NCBI GenBank assembly: GCA_037074615.1
Contig: CM073522.1
Coordinates: forward strand, 31,866,962-31,930,961
DNA from: Leucaena leucocephala
Lineage: Eukaryota; Streptophyta; Magnoliopsida; Fabales; Fabaceae
DNA length: 64,000 nucleotides
Direction of reading: 5' to 3'
Positions 45,525 through 58,768 of this stretch are shown in pieces (the stretch's first letter is position 1; each line of letters starts with the position of its first letter). A program made the translations under genes and the position numbers. The notes below the pieces were generated by a model. It made no database searches and was not told the origin of the DNA. It worked only from the letters and a program-made list of their open reading frames with translations.

Positions 45525-47320
45525 AGAAAGATTTATCAGAGTTCAAATTAATTTAGATTAAGTCGGGTAAGATCACAAAGCTCTACCATTAAGTTTTTAA
45601 CATTGATGTATTCTCAAAGCTTGAATTTAAAACTTCTGATTAAGTTGGTATAATCTTTTACCAATTAAATCAAGTGTTTAAATGTCTGGTAGTTAAGGTG
45701 CAACTGTTTGCGTTGAATTCCATTTCATAAATTTTGGTTGCTGCTTTTACTTGTTGATGGCTATGTCAAAAAATTAATTAATAACCCCACCAAATGATGT
45801 ACGTTATGGATCATAAATTTCCTTTTAGAAGGTACCATATGCCCATATGATAGGGAGGGGAGGAATTATAAGGCATCTTTAACTGTCTTATCAAAATTAA
45901 GGAGAGACGGTTAAGTTATTACTCATTTGATAATATTTTTAAGATATTTTTAACATGTTTTGTTAGAATTAATAAAAAATCTTAAATATTATTAACTCTG
46001 TTTTAAAATTTAATAACTTTATAATTTTACCCTATCTAATATACACTCTATATTAAGAGTAAAAAATATGCACAATAATAAATGAATAGTAGAATTGTAT
46101 ATACTTATAAACAATTTTATATCGACGTGACTTGTAAACAAGATGTAAAAAAATCTTCCATCTCTACCTTATGAATAAGACTATAGAAATATATTTGTCT
46201 AAAAATGAAATAAATTTTCCTATTTTACCTATATTTAAATAATTTTTTTATATTTGTAATTCATTGTAATAGTTAATAACTTTAAATAAGAGTTCTACTA
46301 AAAAATATAATTAATATCACATCATCATCAAGTGACTTCTAAAAAAGATTATCTATTTTTTTAGAAGGAATCTTATAATAAAATGGAAAGGAATATAACA
46401 TCTAAATAATTAATTTAAGAAAATTAAAAAAGTAGTAATTTAGTCATTTTATATTATATTATTGTGTAAAAATATGTTTCACTTCTCTTAAGAAAAACTC
46501 CCCTTTTGTTGGCACAAAAGAACTCCTCTTTTAATTAGGGTATTAAATATGGAAGACAAAAAGAGTAAGAAAACTATAAAATTAATGAGGATAATTTAAA
46601 AAAAAATTAGAACCAAAATAAATTCTTTAACTATACTTATATTTATATTTAGGATCACAAAGTATCCCATTTTTTTATGCCCTTTCATTTATATAAGATT
46701 TCATTCCAACCCCACCTTCACTTTTTAATTTGAATTCAGTCCATCCCTAACTAACTACTTCTCACCCAACTCCAACAAGATCCTACCCATTATTTTGCAC
46801 ATGATGTTATTTATACCAATTTTAATTTGATGCAGCCCCACTTTAATTTTAATTTTGCACGCTATTTTTAATGAATTTTCAAAATTTTTGTTGTAAAACC
46901 TGTGGCTGAGTTTCAATATGTTTTTTTTTTTAACTTTTATGAGATTCAAACCTTATTTTTCCCAAAAAAAGAGACTCAAATCTTGTGTTTTACTTAAAAA
47001 TATTAAATTCTCATTAATAGGAAAAACACTTATTATAGTGTTATTTTACAACAGTTAAAAAACTTAGTTTTACAATTCTGTCTGAGGTTTTGACTACTCA
47101 AGGGATTTATAAATTCACCCTACATAAGAATGATATAGTACAATTTCTTAATTTTGAGAAGTTGGATTCAACTGTCATCCAGTGTATCATATTATAAGTT
47201 GTAACTTTATTTTAATATTTTATATTTAACTATTCGCGCAGTACTGACTCCTTTATCTATTAACAATAGCCGCTTCTATCAGAGATGCCTGAAAGAAGCA
47301 AAAGGAGACACATATGACTT

Positions 47321-50083
47321 TATAGAAGAACTAGTTTAATTTTAATAAAAAAATTAAAAAAAAAACTGCCAACTGATTTTCTAACTTTGCCTCAACAAAA
47401 ACCAAAATCATATTTACAACTTCAATACAAACATACTATGTATAAATAGTTAGAAGCTTGATTCTCAATCTTATATATTGAACCAATTTAGTTAGAAACC
47501 ATCCTTATTTTAAAGAGATTAGTCTATATTTTAAGTGAAAAATACTTTTCTACAAAAAAATTCCTCCAACTATAAATATAAAAACTAAACAACTAATTTA
47601 TAAATATTAATAAAATTAGTCAAATTAATTATTTATAATATATGTGTGTTAATTTTTTTAAAATATTTTTTTAATTTTTATATTTAGATGCAAAATAAAC
47701 CTATGAATTAGCATCTACATTTAACTGTGGAAAAAATTATATTCTATGTTTCCCATGTAAAAAGAAGAAGCAAAAACAAAAAGAAGAGGTGGAATAGGTA
47801 AGCCTGCAAGATCAGATTGGAACTTAATGGATAATTTATTGGGCGAAGAAGAATCAGAAGATGGGAATGGACACATTAGGGGAGAGAGGGAGAGAGAAAG
47901 AAAGTAGAAGAAGAAGAAGAAGAAGAGGCAGAGAAAAGCAGACAAGCAGGCATCGGTGTAGAAGTACTGTCAACAGATCAAATACAGATGCTCCACAATG
48001 AATGAATTATCAAACAGCATTCAAGGCCCAACTGTTTTCCCCGGCCGAACATTTGGTATCTTAGACCTAACTTAATTTTAATTAGAAAGATTTATCAGAG
48101 TTTAAATTAATTTGGATTAAGTCGGGTAAGATCACAAAGCTTTACCATTAAGCATTTAACATTGATGTATTCTCAAAGCTCGAATTTAAAAATTTTGATT
48201 AAGTTAGTATTAAATGTTTGGTAGTTAAGGTGCAACTGTTTGCGTTGAATGCCATTTCATAAATTTTTGGTTGCTGCTTTTACTTGCTGATGGCTATATC
48301 AAACAAACTTAGATTCTATTTCACTCTATCCCGTATACTTCCTCTATTCCTATTAGTTATTCCTTTCGGTCTTTCCCTTATTTATAATTCATTTCCAACT
48401 ACCTCATAAAAATTAAAGAAAGATAATTAATTTATTATTTTTGTCTAAAAATAAATTTTCCCCAACTTTTCTTGTATTTAAAAGCATAGAGAAATATTAC
48501 ATTAGACTTGAAATATTCTCTTAGTAAATTGTAATAGGGATTATATTTAAAAAAATTAATTAATAATCCCACCAAATAATGGACATTATGGATTATAAAT
48601 TTCCCTCTAGAAGGTGTCATATGCTCTTATGATAGGGACGGGAGGAATTATAAGGTATCTCTAATTATCTTATCGAAATTAAGAAGAGGCGGTTAAGTTA
48701 TTACTCATTTGATCATATTTTTAAGGCACTTTCAACATGTTTTGTTAGAATCAATAAAAAATCTTAAATATTATTAACTCTATTTTAAAATTTAATAATT
48801 TTCTAACTTTACCCTATCTAATATACTCTCTGTACTAATAGAAGAAAATATGCACAATAATAAATAAATAGTAGAATTGTATATACATATGAAGAATTTT
48901 AACATGACTTGTAAACAAGATGGAAAAAAATCTTCCATCTTTATTTTATAAATAGAATTATAGGAGTACATTTGTCTAAAAATGAAATAAATTTTCCTAT
49001 TTTACCTATATTTAAATATTTTTTTCATATTTGTAATTCATTGTAATAGTTAATACTTTAAATAAGAGTTATATTGAAAAATTTAATTAATATCACATCA
49101 TCATCAAGTGACTTATAAAAAATATTATCTATTTTTTTTATAAGGTGTCTTATACTAAAACTGAAAAGAGTATAATATCTAGATAACTAATTTAAAAAAT
49201 TAAAAATTAGATAAATTAGTTATTTAACATTATTGTGTAAAAATATGTTTCACTTCTCTTAAGAAAAACTCATCTTTTGTCGGCACAAAAAAAACTCCTC
49301 TTTTAATTAGGGTATTAAATATAGAAGACAAATAGAGTAAGAAAATTATAAAATTAATGAGGATAATTTAAAAAAAATTAGAACCAAAACAAATTCTTTA
49401 ACTATATCTTATATTTATATTTAGGATCACAAAGTATCCCATTTTTTGATGCCCTTTCATTTATATTCTTTTTCATTCCAACCACACCTTCACTTTTTAA
49501 TTTGAATTCACTCCATCCCTAACTAACTACTTCTCACCCAACTCCAACAAGATCCTACCCATTAATTTGCACATGATGTTATTTATACCAATTTTAATTT
49601 GATGCAGCCCCACTTTAATTTTAATTTTGCACGCTATTTTTAATGAATTTTCAAAATTTTTGTTGTAAAACCTGTGGCTGAGTTTCAATATGTTTTTTTT
49701 TTAACTTTTATGAGATTCAAACCTTATTTTTCCCAAAAAAAAGACTCAAATCTTGTGTTTTACTTAAAAATATTAAATTCTCATTACTAGGAAAAGCACT
49801 TATCAGCGTTACTTCACGGCAGTTAAAAAACTTAGTTTTACAATTATGTTCGGGATTTTGACCACAAAGAAAATTTACAAATTCACTCTGCACAAGAATG
49901 ACAGAGTGCAATTCTTCAATTTTGAGGAGCTATATTCAACTGTTATAAAGTGTGTCATATTATAAGTTATAATTTTATTTTAATACTTTATATTTAATTA
50001 TTCGCGCAATACTGACTCATTTCTCTATTAACAATAGCCTCTTCTATCAAATATGCCTGAAAGAATCAAAATGAGACACTTAT
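47321..50083. repeat. 2.8 kb tandem duplication, right unit
   Basis: Direct copy of 44488-47320. It lacks the SINE, and carries an insertion of about 240 bp at 48310-48547 containing TACTTCCTCTATTCC (Stowaway-like). Both units share the end ATGCCTGAAAGAA...GAGACAC; beyond it the right unit continues into the rest of the CACTA relic. Confidence 0.9.
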
Positions 50084-51352
50084 GGGTTCATGTGTCATCA
50101 ACGTGTCCAAGAGATAGGTACCAATAGGAGCTCAATGATTATGTACATGGTTGATATTATGATCAGTATAAGGAGGAAGATATATTTTGCACTTTACATT
50201 AAAGGGTAAGTATACTCTTATACTTGGCATACCCATATATATTAGTCTACATTTACATATAACGTTTATATTTTGTAGTATGCATTAGAATCTGCTTGTT
50301 ATAGCCCCTGAAGCTAATGTGGTGTACTTGTTCAATTCATTGTTTAGATGGCCAGATACTGAGATTTTTTCTATCATCAACACGTGAGTTTTTCTTCATA
50401 GATTTGTTAACATAAAAATTTAGTAAGTTATATTATATATATGTTTTCAATTGGAGATAGGGCTATGTAAGGCTTCAATTTATTCAGAGGCCATTCAGCT
50501 AGTCCTAATCCTTCATGAATTTATCCTCAAGTAAGTACTTTTCAAATAATTAAGTTTCAATTTTCATAAATTTATTAGGGCAAAAGTTAGTCACTAATTT
50601 GCTATGTGTTTTTCTATTTTATTAGTATCGCTGTTAACCTAACAGTGTTGAGTGCGAATATTATATAATCTGATATATGCACGAGATTCTTAAGATAGGG
50701 ATCACGGATAGCTTACATGAGGTGTGAAGTGATTAGTATTTAGATTGTTTTCAATTTATCACATCTTGAATATTTACTTATTATTTCTAACTTTCAGTTG
50801 TTCGAGCAAAACAAAATTAGTTTTGAAGATGATCAAATTCACTCAATGATGGATGCTTTGGCAAAAACTATCCTGGAGAACTCTTGCCTTAATCAATCAT
50901 CAATTTCGTGTGTATATATGATTGTATTATATTTTAGTTCATTATTATATGTTAACATTTCATTTGAATTTTTTCATTACTTACTTCATACTTTATTGCC
51001 TATAGTATGTCTTCATTAAAGCAAATACATGGCGGTATAGATGAAAAAATTAAAAGAAAAAATATAAAAAAAATTAAGCCTTTAACGACGACTTTTCTTA
51101 ATATCGACGTTATAAGTATAAACTGTAACGAAAGTTAACATAAAAATCGTCGTTATATGATTAAAATGTAACTGCGGTTTTATTGAAAATCGTTTTAAAA
51201 TTCTAAATATATAACGACAGTTTTATAAAAATTGCCGTTAAAATATTATATTTAATAGCAATTTTTTAATCACTATCAAAAGTTAAATTTACTACGGTCA
51301 TAGAATTCACGTCGGTAAAAAAAATCATAAAATATCATTTTTAATTGTAGTA
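49782..51352 (+). mobile_element. CACTA-type relic with protease-like remnant
   Basis: The left end reads CATTACTAGGAAAAGCAC and the right end TTTTTAATTGTAGTAC, degenerate forms of CACTA...TAGTG. The last 300 bp hold subterminal motifs in both orientations (AACGACGAC, ATCGTCGTTAT, AACGACAG, TTGCCGTTA). Inside, split over short exon-like pieces at about 50290-50385, 50650-50725 and 50798-50900, are LVIAPEANVVYLFNSL, then SVECEYYI with an in-frame TGA, then LFEQNKISFEDDQIHSMM. The order resembles the C48/Ulp1-type protease often carried by plant CACTA elements. All frames are broken; it is inactive. Confidence 0.45.
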
Positions 51353-51780
51353 CGGACTTTTTTTAGTAGTCTCTCTTCCACTCACTCGAAGACTATTGAT
51401 CATCCATCATACAGCAATGTTATGTCACTTGTTTTTTCTAGTTAGTAAGTTTGACTTTTTATTGTACTATAATTTGTAGATCGCTTAACTTAATATTTTG
51501 AGTCATCGTCGAATCTTTGATATAGGCGGATATATAATTAATTTTTTATCAGTAAAGCATAGCCTTTAATTTGATCCTTTTAATTTGATTCAAATTATTC
51601 CTGAGAAACAAAAATTAACCATTTTTAATAAACCACCAAACATTCCATAAATATAAGAAAGTACAACAAAGAAATGCATATAACACGGCACAACTAAAGA
51701 CACCCATAATTATCTAAAGGTACTATTGGCAACTACCTACAACTCACGATACATCACTCACCACGATTACAGAAGAGCAA

Positions 51781-52101
51781 AAGGTAACAGAACTCAACAG
51801 AAAGAATGATCAGAGGAAGAGAGAAGGTCGGCACCTTATTGCTGCCTACTTATTCCTAATGATTATGGTTAATGCTCAAAACCAACGTTCAAAACTGATT
51901 TTATAGCCATGATTATGACGAGATTAATTAATGTGCAAAACGGTAGAATTGATCATCATCATCAATGTGGTTGATTAACGCCCAACGTCCATGAATCTGA
52001 GTCCTATGTAAGTCGAAGTTCGCAGGAGGAAGTGCACCGCTCGAGTTTTCGAGCGCTCTTTTCCTCCTCTGATCATTCTGCATGCTGAATTCTGTTACCT
52101 T
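51781..52101. repeat. Inverted duplication with ~41-bp arms
   Basis: The left arm 51781-51822 (AAGGTAACAGAACTCAACAG, then GAATGATCAGAGGAAG) recurs inverted at 52101-52061 (AAGGTAACAGAATTCAGCAT, then GAATGATCAGAGGAGG on the minus strand). The loop is about 240 bp. On the minus strand the loop side carries an open frame ending in DQFYRFAH, but no in-frame ATG precedes its hydrophobic N-terminal stretch. Confidence 0.65.
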
Positions 52102-53944
52102 GTGATCTCGTTCATATCCAAAAAATATTTTAAAGCATAATACTATTAGGAATAGTGAGAGTGAAAATGATGGTCGGGAAAATCGTGAGGAACGAAGCAA
52201 TAAGAAGGATAATGACAGTACAACAACAATGTGTTATAGTAACCTTAATATATGGAAACGAAGGCGATGTTTTCAAAACCAAAAAACCAAAAAACATTTA
52301 TTATATATAGCAATGAGATGGTTGTGACAATACTGAAAGAGATAAAATTTGATGACCAACAAGATTGGGGATGAGCAAATTGAATTTTTAAGTAACGATT
52401 AATAGATAAGTTAAAATTTTGGCACTATTTCTTCATTTTATAAAGATAGAATTTAGTTCATTTAAATATTTCGACGATTCATATTATATATATTTGAAAA
52501 TGTAGTCTATAAAAATATATTAAAATTATAAAACTAAAATGAAATTTACTCAACTTTGATTTTAATAATTTAGATGAAGGATGAGCACTATCCAAAATTC
52601 CTGATAGATGATTTATTCTGTTTACCTAGGGAAAAGCGGAGAAATTGATATTCATATCTCTTGCTAGAAATCAAAGCCTAGTTCACCAAAAAGAAAAAAA
52701 AAAGAGAAAAGAAATGAAAACATATTTGAGAATGCTACGTATTACTACATAAATTGTGTTTTTGAATGGTGCAAGAAACACGAGAAAAACAATTTGGTTA
52801 AGAAATAAAAAAAAAAATATTTGTCTAATAGTAAAAGTTATAAGTGAATAATATATTTAAAGAGTTGGCCTGGATGATGCTGATAGATTATAGTAATATT
52901 ATCTTTAATTAATGGGACTAGGGTCTTTGTTGTTAGTTTATATTGAGAAAATTATCATGAGATATTAATGAATGAACGTAATAATTATTAAAAAGTTTTA
53001 CTATAAGTAAATAGTATATACTGATAAGTTTCAGTGCAGACAATAACAACAGGTCTATGCGGTCTATTTATTATTAAGACTTTTTATTGATTATATATTT
53101 TTTAGAATATTATAATAATTTTTCCTTTTATGTTCTTTTAGCTATTGATGATATAAGATCAAACACTAAAGTGAGCATAATTGGGTAGATAAGTACAAAA
53201 TTTGAAATCCGATTAAAATGTTGAGTGTGCCCTAAGAGAGAATTTACACTAATGCATCAATGACTAAAACATGTAATCAATCTTATTTATAGATAAGAAA
53301 GGTGGTAAAATTTTTCAAGATTATCATTTTCTCTTGACGTCTTAGATTAGAGTTTGTTTTACGTGTATGATAAATTTAATAATAGACAAATTGAGAAATT
53401 GCTCTTAAAATTACTCTCGTATGATAAACGTACGGTAAAATAATCACAATTACAATAAGCAACTTCTGTGATGATTATCAATCGATATGGATCTATTTGA
53501 TCCAAATGATGTATTATAAGAAATTGTTTTTTTATGGAATATGATTATGAAAAAGAAATCCAAGGGACTGACTCGCTGCAAATATATCGACAAATAATAT
53601 ATGATTCAAATGACACACACACATATATACATACATAGACAAATATATATATCTTAAATTAAAATTAGTCAACTATTTTGGGCTCGGATGGTTTGGTAAA
53701 CATTCCTAGACATTTTTTTTATATAAAAAAATGTTTAAGTAGATTCAGCACAAATTCCTTTTAATGCCAAAGCACAGCCCCAAAATTTAGAGAGCGCTTA
53801 TATAGGACTTATGAGATCGTCTACTAAAGGAGCTCTCACAACGGTAGAGAGAATCGAACCGCGTCCTTATATGATACGAGTATGTTTTTTACTATCTGTG
53901 TCAACTAATATTCCTAGATATGTTTTATGTGGAAGTTTGATTAT

Positions 53945-54360
53945 AGATTCAAACGGGTGGTGCTTGTTTGGTTTTAAGCTAAATCATAGTTTGAAAAGTA
54001 CTTTTGGGTCAAATTATGATTTGGGCAAAAAAATCAAACAAACAGTCATCAAATGTCTAGAAGAGCTTTTAGAGTAAAATATGATTTTAGAAGTCTAAAA
54101 CTATGATTTTAGATAAGCTTGTGGAATTACCTTTTAGGTGTAGAAAAGTACTTTTTGGTTATGTCGTAACCATTTTATCCTTGTATTTTTTTTCTGCCAT
54201 TTTACTCTATGCATTTTTTGATAATTTACCTACTAAAAATATTATTTTGATAATAACTACCTAAAGACTTATTTTTTTAGAATAATTTTTCTTTCAAAAA
54301 CTAATTTTAAGAATTTATTCTCCGTAAGCTTTTCTCTATAGATTAAACCAAACGGCCCAT
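53945..54360. mobile_element. TTTGG-ended foldback MITE
   Basis: The left end GTGCTTGTTTGGTTTTAAG is inverted at the right as AAACCAAACGGCCCATGG. Inside are CTATGATTTTAGA blocks shared with the elements at 32205 and 43760. Confidence 0.5.
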
Positions 54361-56041
54361 GGTTACTAGACTTCCAGAGAAAACTAGGGTTTACTCCCTG
54401 AACTTCTATAGAACCGTTTGCCCTCTTGACGAGTCTTCAACTACGTTAGTAACAGGATTTTGCAAAAATTCTTGCCTATACTGATACTTTGGTAGCGTAT
54501 TAAGAGATGAAAGACTCAATCCCCATTTGAGATATAGGATAAATGAAGTTAGAGAGATATGCTTTACTCGGATTGAGATTGGGACTTGAAAATCATATAT
54601 ACACAATGTGAAGCTATTTATAAGAATGAAGATTTTTTCGGCTAAAGAAGCCCACCATTTGATTGAAGACATATTGATTATGAGATATCCTTATCTTGGA
54701 TTTCGTGCTCACTTGAGGGAAGATCTCTACCAAAAAAAAAATCTCCCTATTTTGTGTTTCTTACCTTTGTTTGCTTTGCGAAAAGAAATAATAAGAGGGG
54801 GCTGTAATAACTTCTATAAACAGTATTACTTGAGATATATTGTATCAATTTCCACAAATAAAAGAATTATCTTTTTTGTTTACAAGAAAAATGTAAACGT
54901 AAAGAACTCTCCTTAATTTGAAGGGTAAAAGATATTTAGCTTTTTTGTCGATTAGGAAGTCAACATACCCATATTTGGGAATTAATAACGGGAAATCACA
55001 AAACCAACACATTATTCCAAATTGTCCTCCTCCTCACTACCCCTCCATTAAGTCACTTTTATAAATAATAACTATTTAAATCACGCCAATTAAAATATTT
55101 ATTAAAATTAATTAAAACTAATAAATATGTTAAAATTATAATTTATTTTTTAAATATATTTTTATTTATGAGAAATGAGAATAATTAGAAAAATAAATGA
55201 GAGAGAATTAGTAAAAGAGAGACATATAACTAATTGAAAAGTAAAGATAAAAAAGTGTTTTAAATTTTTAGATAAACACAAATTATTGTTTATATATAAG
55301 ACTACCCTTATAAGAGAGAATGTTACTTATAAAAGAACCAGAGGGAGTATATGAGGAAAAGTCTAATTAAATATTGAAAAAAATCATAATTATCTATGAA
55401 TATTAAAATTGTTACGTATTTTTATAAGATTCTTCAAGATGTCACTACTAAGTGCTAAGTTGCTTAAAATTGTAACTTCCTTAAAATTTATAATTTTTTA
55501 AAAATAAAAATAAATTTCATAAAATTTGATAACAACTTTTTTACAAATAATTAAAAATTTTAGAATCTGTTTAACTTTAAACATGTAAATGTGTAGTTTT
55601 TTCTTGCTTTGCTTTACTTGATCATATAAAAAGATTAAGTCATTTTAGCATCTGTTTAACTTTGTTTTATCAAAAAATTTGATCATATCAAATGTGAGAG
55701 AGAGATTCAAAAGATTACCTCATTTCTTATTTTCTGGGAGTTGATCTTTTTCTCAAATATTTACTCCAATTTACTTACAATTTCAAAAAAAGATGAAAAA
55801 AAATATTAGAATGGACTATGATAAAGATCAATATTTTCTGTAACAAAAAAGGGGAAAAACTAAAACTTGTTCTGAAAATTAGGGGGGGGAAAAGTGAGGA
55901 TGGGCTGGCCCAATGCCAACCATGCCACCAATAAGATTCAAGGCTTCGAGCTTACAATTTACATGGCCGGTCCAAACGCTTAGAAGTTCTACAAAATATA
56001 AAACGACAAAATCTAAACCATGAAACATCTTAAATTGATTT

Positions 56042-56230
56042 ACCAACGGGGTTGGTCCGAGTGGTAAGCAGCTCAGTATCGCTTAAATAAAGTCTCGAGT
56101 TCGAGTCTTGGCGTACGCAGAAAATTTTTGTTGGGAGACTCACCCACTATAGCCAGGTGCGCGACGCGGGTCGGATCCGGATGTAATCGGGACAAAGCTC
56201 CGGTGAATCGGGTGGGCAACTAAAAAAAAT
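56042..56230 (+). mobile_element. tRNA-derived SINE, family 1
   Basis: The best-preserved copy: A box TTGGTCCGAGTGGTAAGC, B box CTCGAGTTCGAGTCTTG, then GCGCGACGCGGGTCGGATC and TCGGGTGGGCAACT with an A run. Flanked by the 15-bp target duplication ATCTTAAATTGATTT (56027-56041 and 56231-56245). Confidence 0.93.
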
Positions 56231-56814
56231 ATCTTAAATTGATTTCAAAAAATTACAATTGTGTTATTATCAAAAAAAAAAATTACAATTGTGGGGATAT
56301 GATTTTTTTGAAGGTAAGCTTAGGTATTTACTGTAAAAAACAATGAGTAATTACCTTACATTATAGACTTTTTAAAAAAAATTTAGTACTAACCATACGA
56401 CTATCTCTCTATACAATTTAAAGATCAAACCTTTGACTAAGGGTGAATATGATTTGAAATTATGTGTGTATATTATAATCATCAAGCCTAATGGACCTAA
56501 GGTCCACGTAATTGACACCTCTTTTTTATCATTTCATTTTCAATTTATTTACTTATCTATTTATCTTCCTCATTCATATACTTATTTATTTTATTATTTC
56601 TTTTACTCTCATAAATCTTAAGTTTTTGACAGTTCTAAAATTATCTTTCATAATCTTTATGATTTTCTAAAATTCCTATAAAATCTAAAAGACTAAATTT
56701 AAATAATAAACACATCCTATAATATTTAGATAATTAAAATTCTTCAAGTGGAAAATAACTTATTTATTTCCATTTATCCTCACTTAAATTTATTATTTTC
56801 GCTCTAAGGAACTT

Positions 56815-58310
56815 TACACCACCTGGTAGAAAAACTACATCTTTACATATAAAAATTTACATCTATTTACACAGTTTTTTTTATAAAAATCAGGCGATAT
56901 TCTCTAATCGATCATTTAAAGATTAATTTTTTTAAAACGTAAAGATCACCAAAGTAGATTTTACCTCTCATAATAAATTTTTTTTCATGCATATGATTTA
57001 ATTTAAACCTAAGACATTACGGACTCAACTATCTCAATGTTGATTACATCTATTTCCATATTGGAAACAAATGTTTACAACAACAAATAGAAAGATAGAA
57101 CCTCTATGTAGGGAAAGTTACATCACCTTAATGGAAAACAACAACATTAACTATAAAAATTGGTCCCTCATTCACATGTCGGATACAAACATTTACATAA
57201 AAGAATAGAAAACTAACAGCTCTATATAGGGAAATTTACACCACCTTATAGAAAAAGTAGGAAACTTAAATCAAATTATTTAGGTGTATTTTGATAAGTT
57301 CTCCAATTTCACTTAGTTATATATATTTTTTTATTTAACTTAAACTCACATTAAAAAAAATACCACATATAACTAGATGTGATTGGAGAATTTAACGTGA
57401 TAAAAAAAAATTTAATGTAAGTATGGTCCTATAAAAATTGAAACATCCCTAATATTTACGCCTTTAGTACACAACCGGAAGTGATATGATTTAGACGAAT
57501 CAGTAATTAAAGCCGATCAATACAAAATTTGCATTATCAATATCGCTCTACTATACTTTTGGTAATTCCAACCTTATAGTTCTACTTTAACAGTCTCATT
57601 CAGATATAATTGGGCCAGTCTCTACAGTTCATAGTTCTCTCATAATGATCTAGATTGCGTCATGATTAGCCCCCACTTACGTGTAAAAATTTACACCTCA
57701 TTAGCTATCATTATGTATCATATGTAGGTTCAACTGGTAAAAAGATAAGATATACGACCATTTAGAGCGTGTTCAATTTCTAGGGAATACTATTTTATTG
57801 TGGTTCTAATCACAACGCTTAAGGAGACATCTTAGCTTCTGTGTGCCTAAGTTTACGTTTGAGAGTAATAGACGGTTTGCCCGGCTCGACATTAGTATTG
57901 CTTAAGAGGAAGGGAGACTTTACCTTATCTTTAGATCGTGAGTGAGTCTAACTCCTTTCTAAAAAAATTTATTTAAAAAAAAAACATTTACACCTCATTT
58001 AAATGTAGGATACAAATATTTACACCAGCTAATAACAAATTAACACCTCTACATAACTATATTTACACCATCTTATAGGAAAACTACATCTTTACGTATA
58101 ATACTTTATACGTATTTACATGTAGGAAACAAACGTTTACAACAACTAAGAGAAAAATAACACCTCTAGTTGGGAAATTTACACCACCTTATAGGAAAAC
58201 AATAACATTAAATATAAAAATTGACCCATCATTTATGTGTAGGATACAAACATTTACAACAATGAATATAAAACTAATAGCTCTATGTAGGGAAACTGAC
58301 ACAACCTGAA
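56815..58310. repeat. Minisatellite-like array of ~100-125 bp units, interrupted
   Basis: Blocks AAATTTACACCACCTTATAG, AAAACAACAACATTAA, ATGTAGGATACAAACATTTAC and AACACCTCTATGTAGGG recur in the same order at 56815-57262 and again at 57975-58310. A flanking stretch (GATTTAGACGAATCA then AAAATTTGCATT) follows both parts at about 57490 and 58320, so a larger block was duplicated and a family 2 SINE sits between. Confidence 0.75.
57727..57975 (+). mobile_element. tRNA-derived SINE, family 2
   Basis: It begins GGTTCAACTGGTAAAAAG (A-box-like), then GAGCGTGTTCAATTTC (B-box-like), TAATAGACGGTTTGCC and ATCGTGAGTGAG with an A-rich tail. It aligns with 7257-7520 and with the outer parts of 14765-15252. 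Confidence 0.65.
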
Positions 58311-58581
58311 GCGGTGTGGTTTAGACGAATCATTAATTAAAGTCAGTCAATGTAAAATTTGCATTTTTAATATCAGGTTACTGTTTATTTAGTAATTTTA
58401 ACTTTATAATTTAATTTTAAAAATTAAAAATTAATTCTAAAAAAAATCGTTGGTGCTAATTTTCAACTGTACACCCAAGGTGTCGTGTAAGTTCTTCTAG
58501 AAGTTTGGCATGAATCATGGATCTCAGTCCAATACAATGAAGTTCGACACCCCATGCAGCTTAACAATATCATTCAGATAT

Positions 58582-58768
58582 CAACGAGAGTTGGTCCGAG
58601 TGGTAAGTAACTCGGTATCACTTAAGCGAGGTTTTGAGTTCGAGCCTTAACGTATGCAGAAAATTTTCGTTGAGAGACTCACCCACTATAGTCAGGTACG
58701 CGACACGAGTCTGATCTAAATATAGTCAGGACAAAACTCTGGTAAACCGGGCGGACAACCAAAAAAAT
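58582..58768 (+). mobile_element. tRNA-derived SINE, family 1
   Basis: A box GTTGGTCCGAGTGGTAAG, B box TTGAGTTCGAGCCTTAAC, GCGACACGAGTCTGATC and GGGCGGACAACC with an A run. Flanked by the 15-bp duplication ATATCATTCAGATAT (58567-58581 and 58769-58783). Confidence 0.92.

Larger units (their letters stand above)
44488..47320. repeat. 2.8 kb tandem duplication, left unit
   Basis: From AGAAGAGCTAGTTTAATTTT on, this segment aligns with 47321-50083 almost end to end in the same orientation. It carries a family 1 SINE (45333-45524) absent from the other unit and a ~95-bp stretch near 44.84 kb missing there. Its right edge stops inside a CACTA-like element head that begins near 47014. Confidence 0.9.

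Noticed and set aside
51928..52200. Minus-strand frame with hydrophobic N-terminus, possible secreted peptide precursor
   Set aside because: The frame has no ATG before the hydrophobic stretch; the first in-frame ATG leaves about 50 residues without a signal, and the C-terminus matches no peptide family I know.
53811..54077. Open frame of 88 codons
   Set aside because: It runs into a MITE end, has no homology I recognise and no splice partners.
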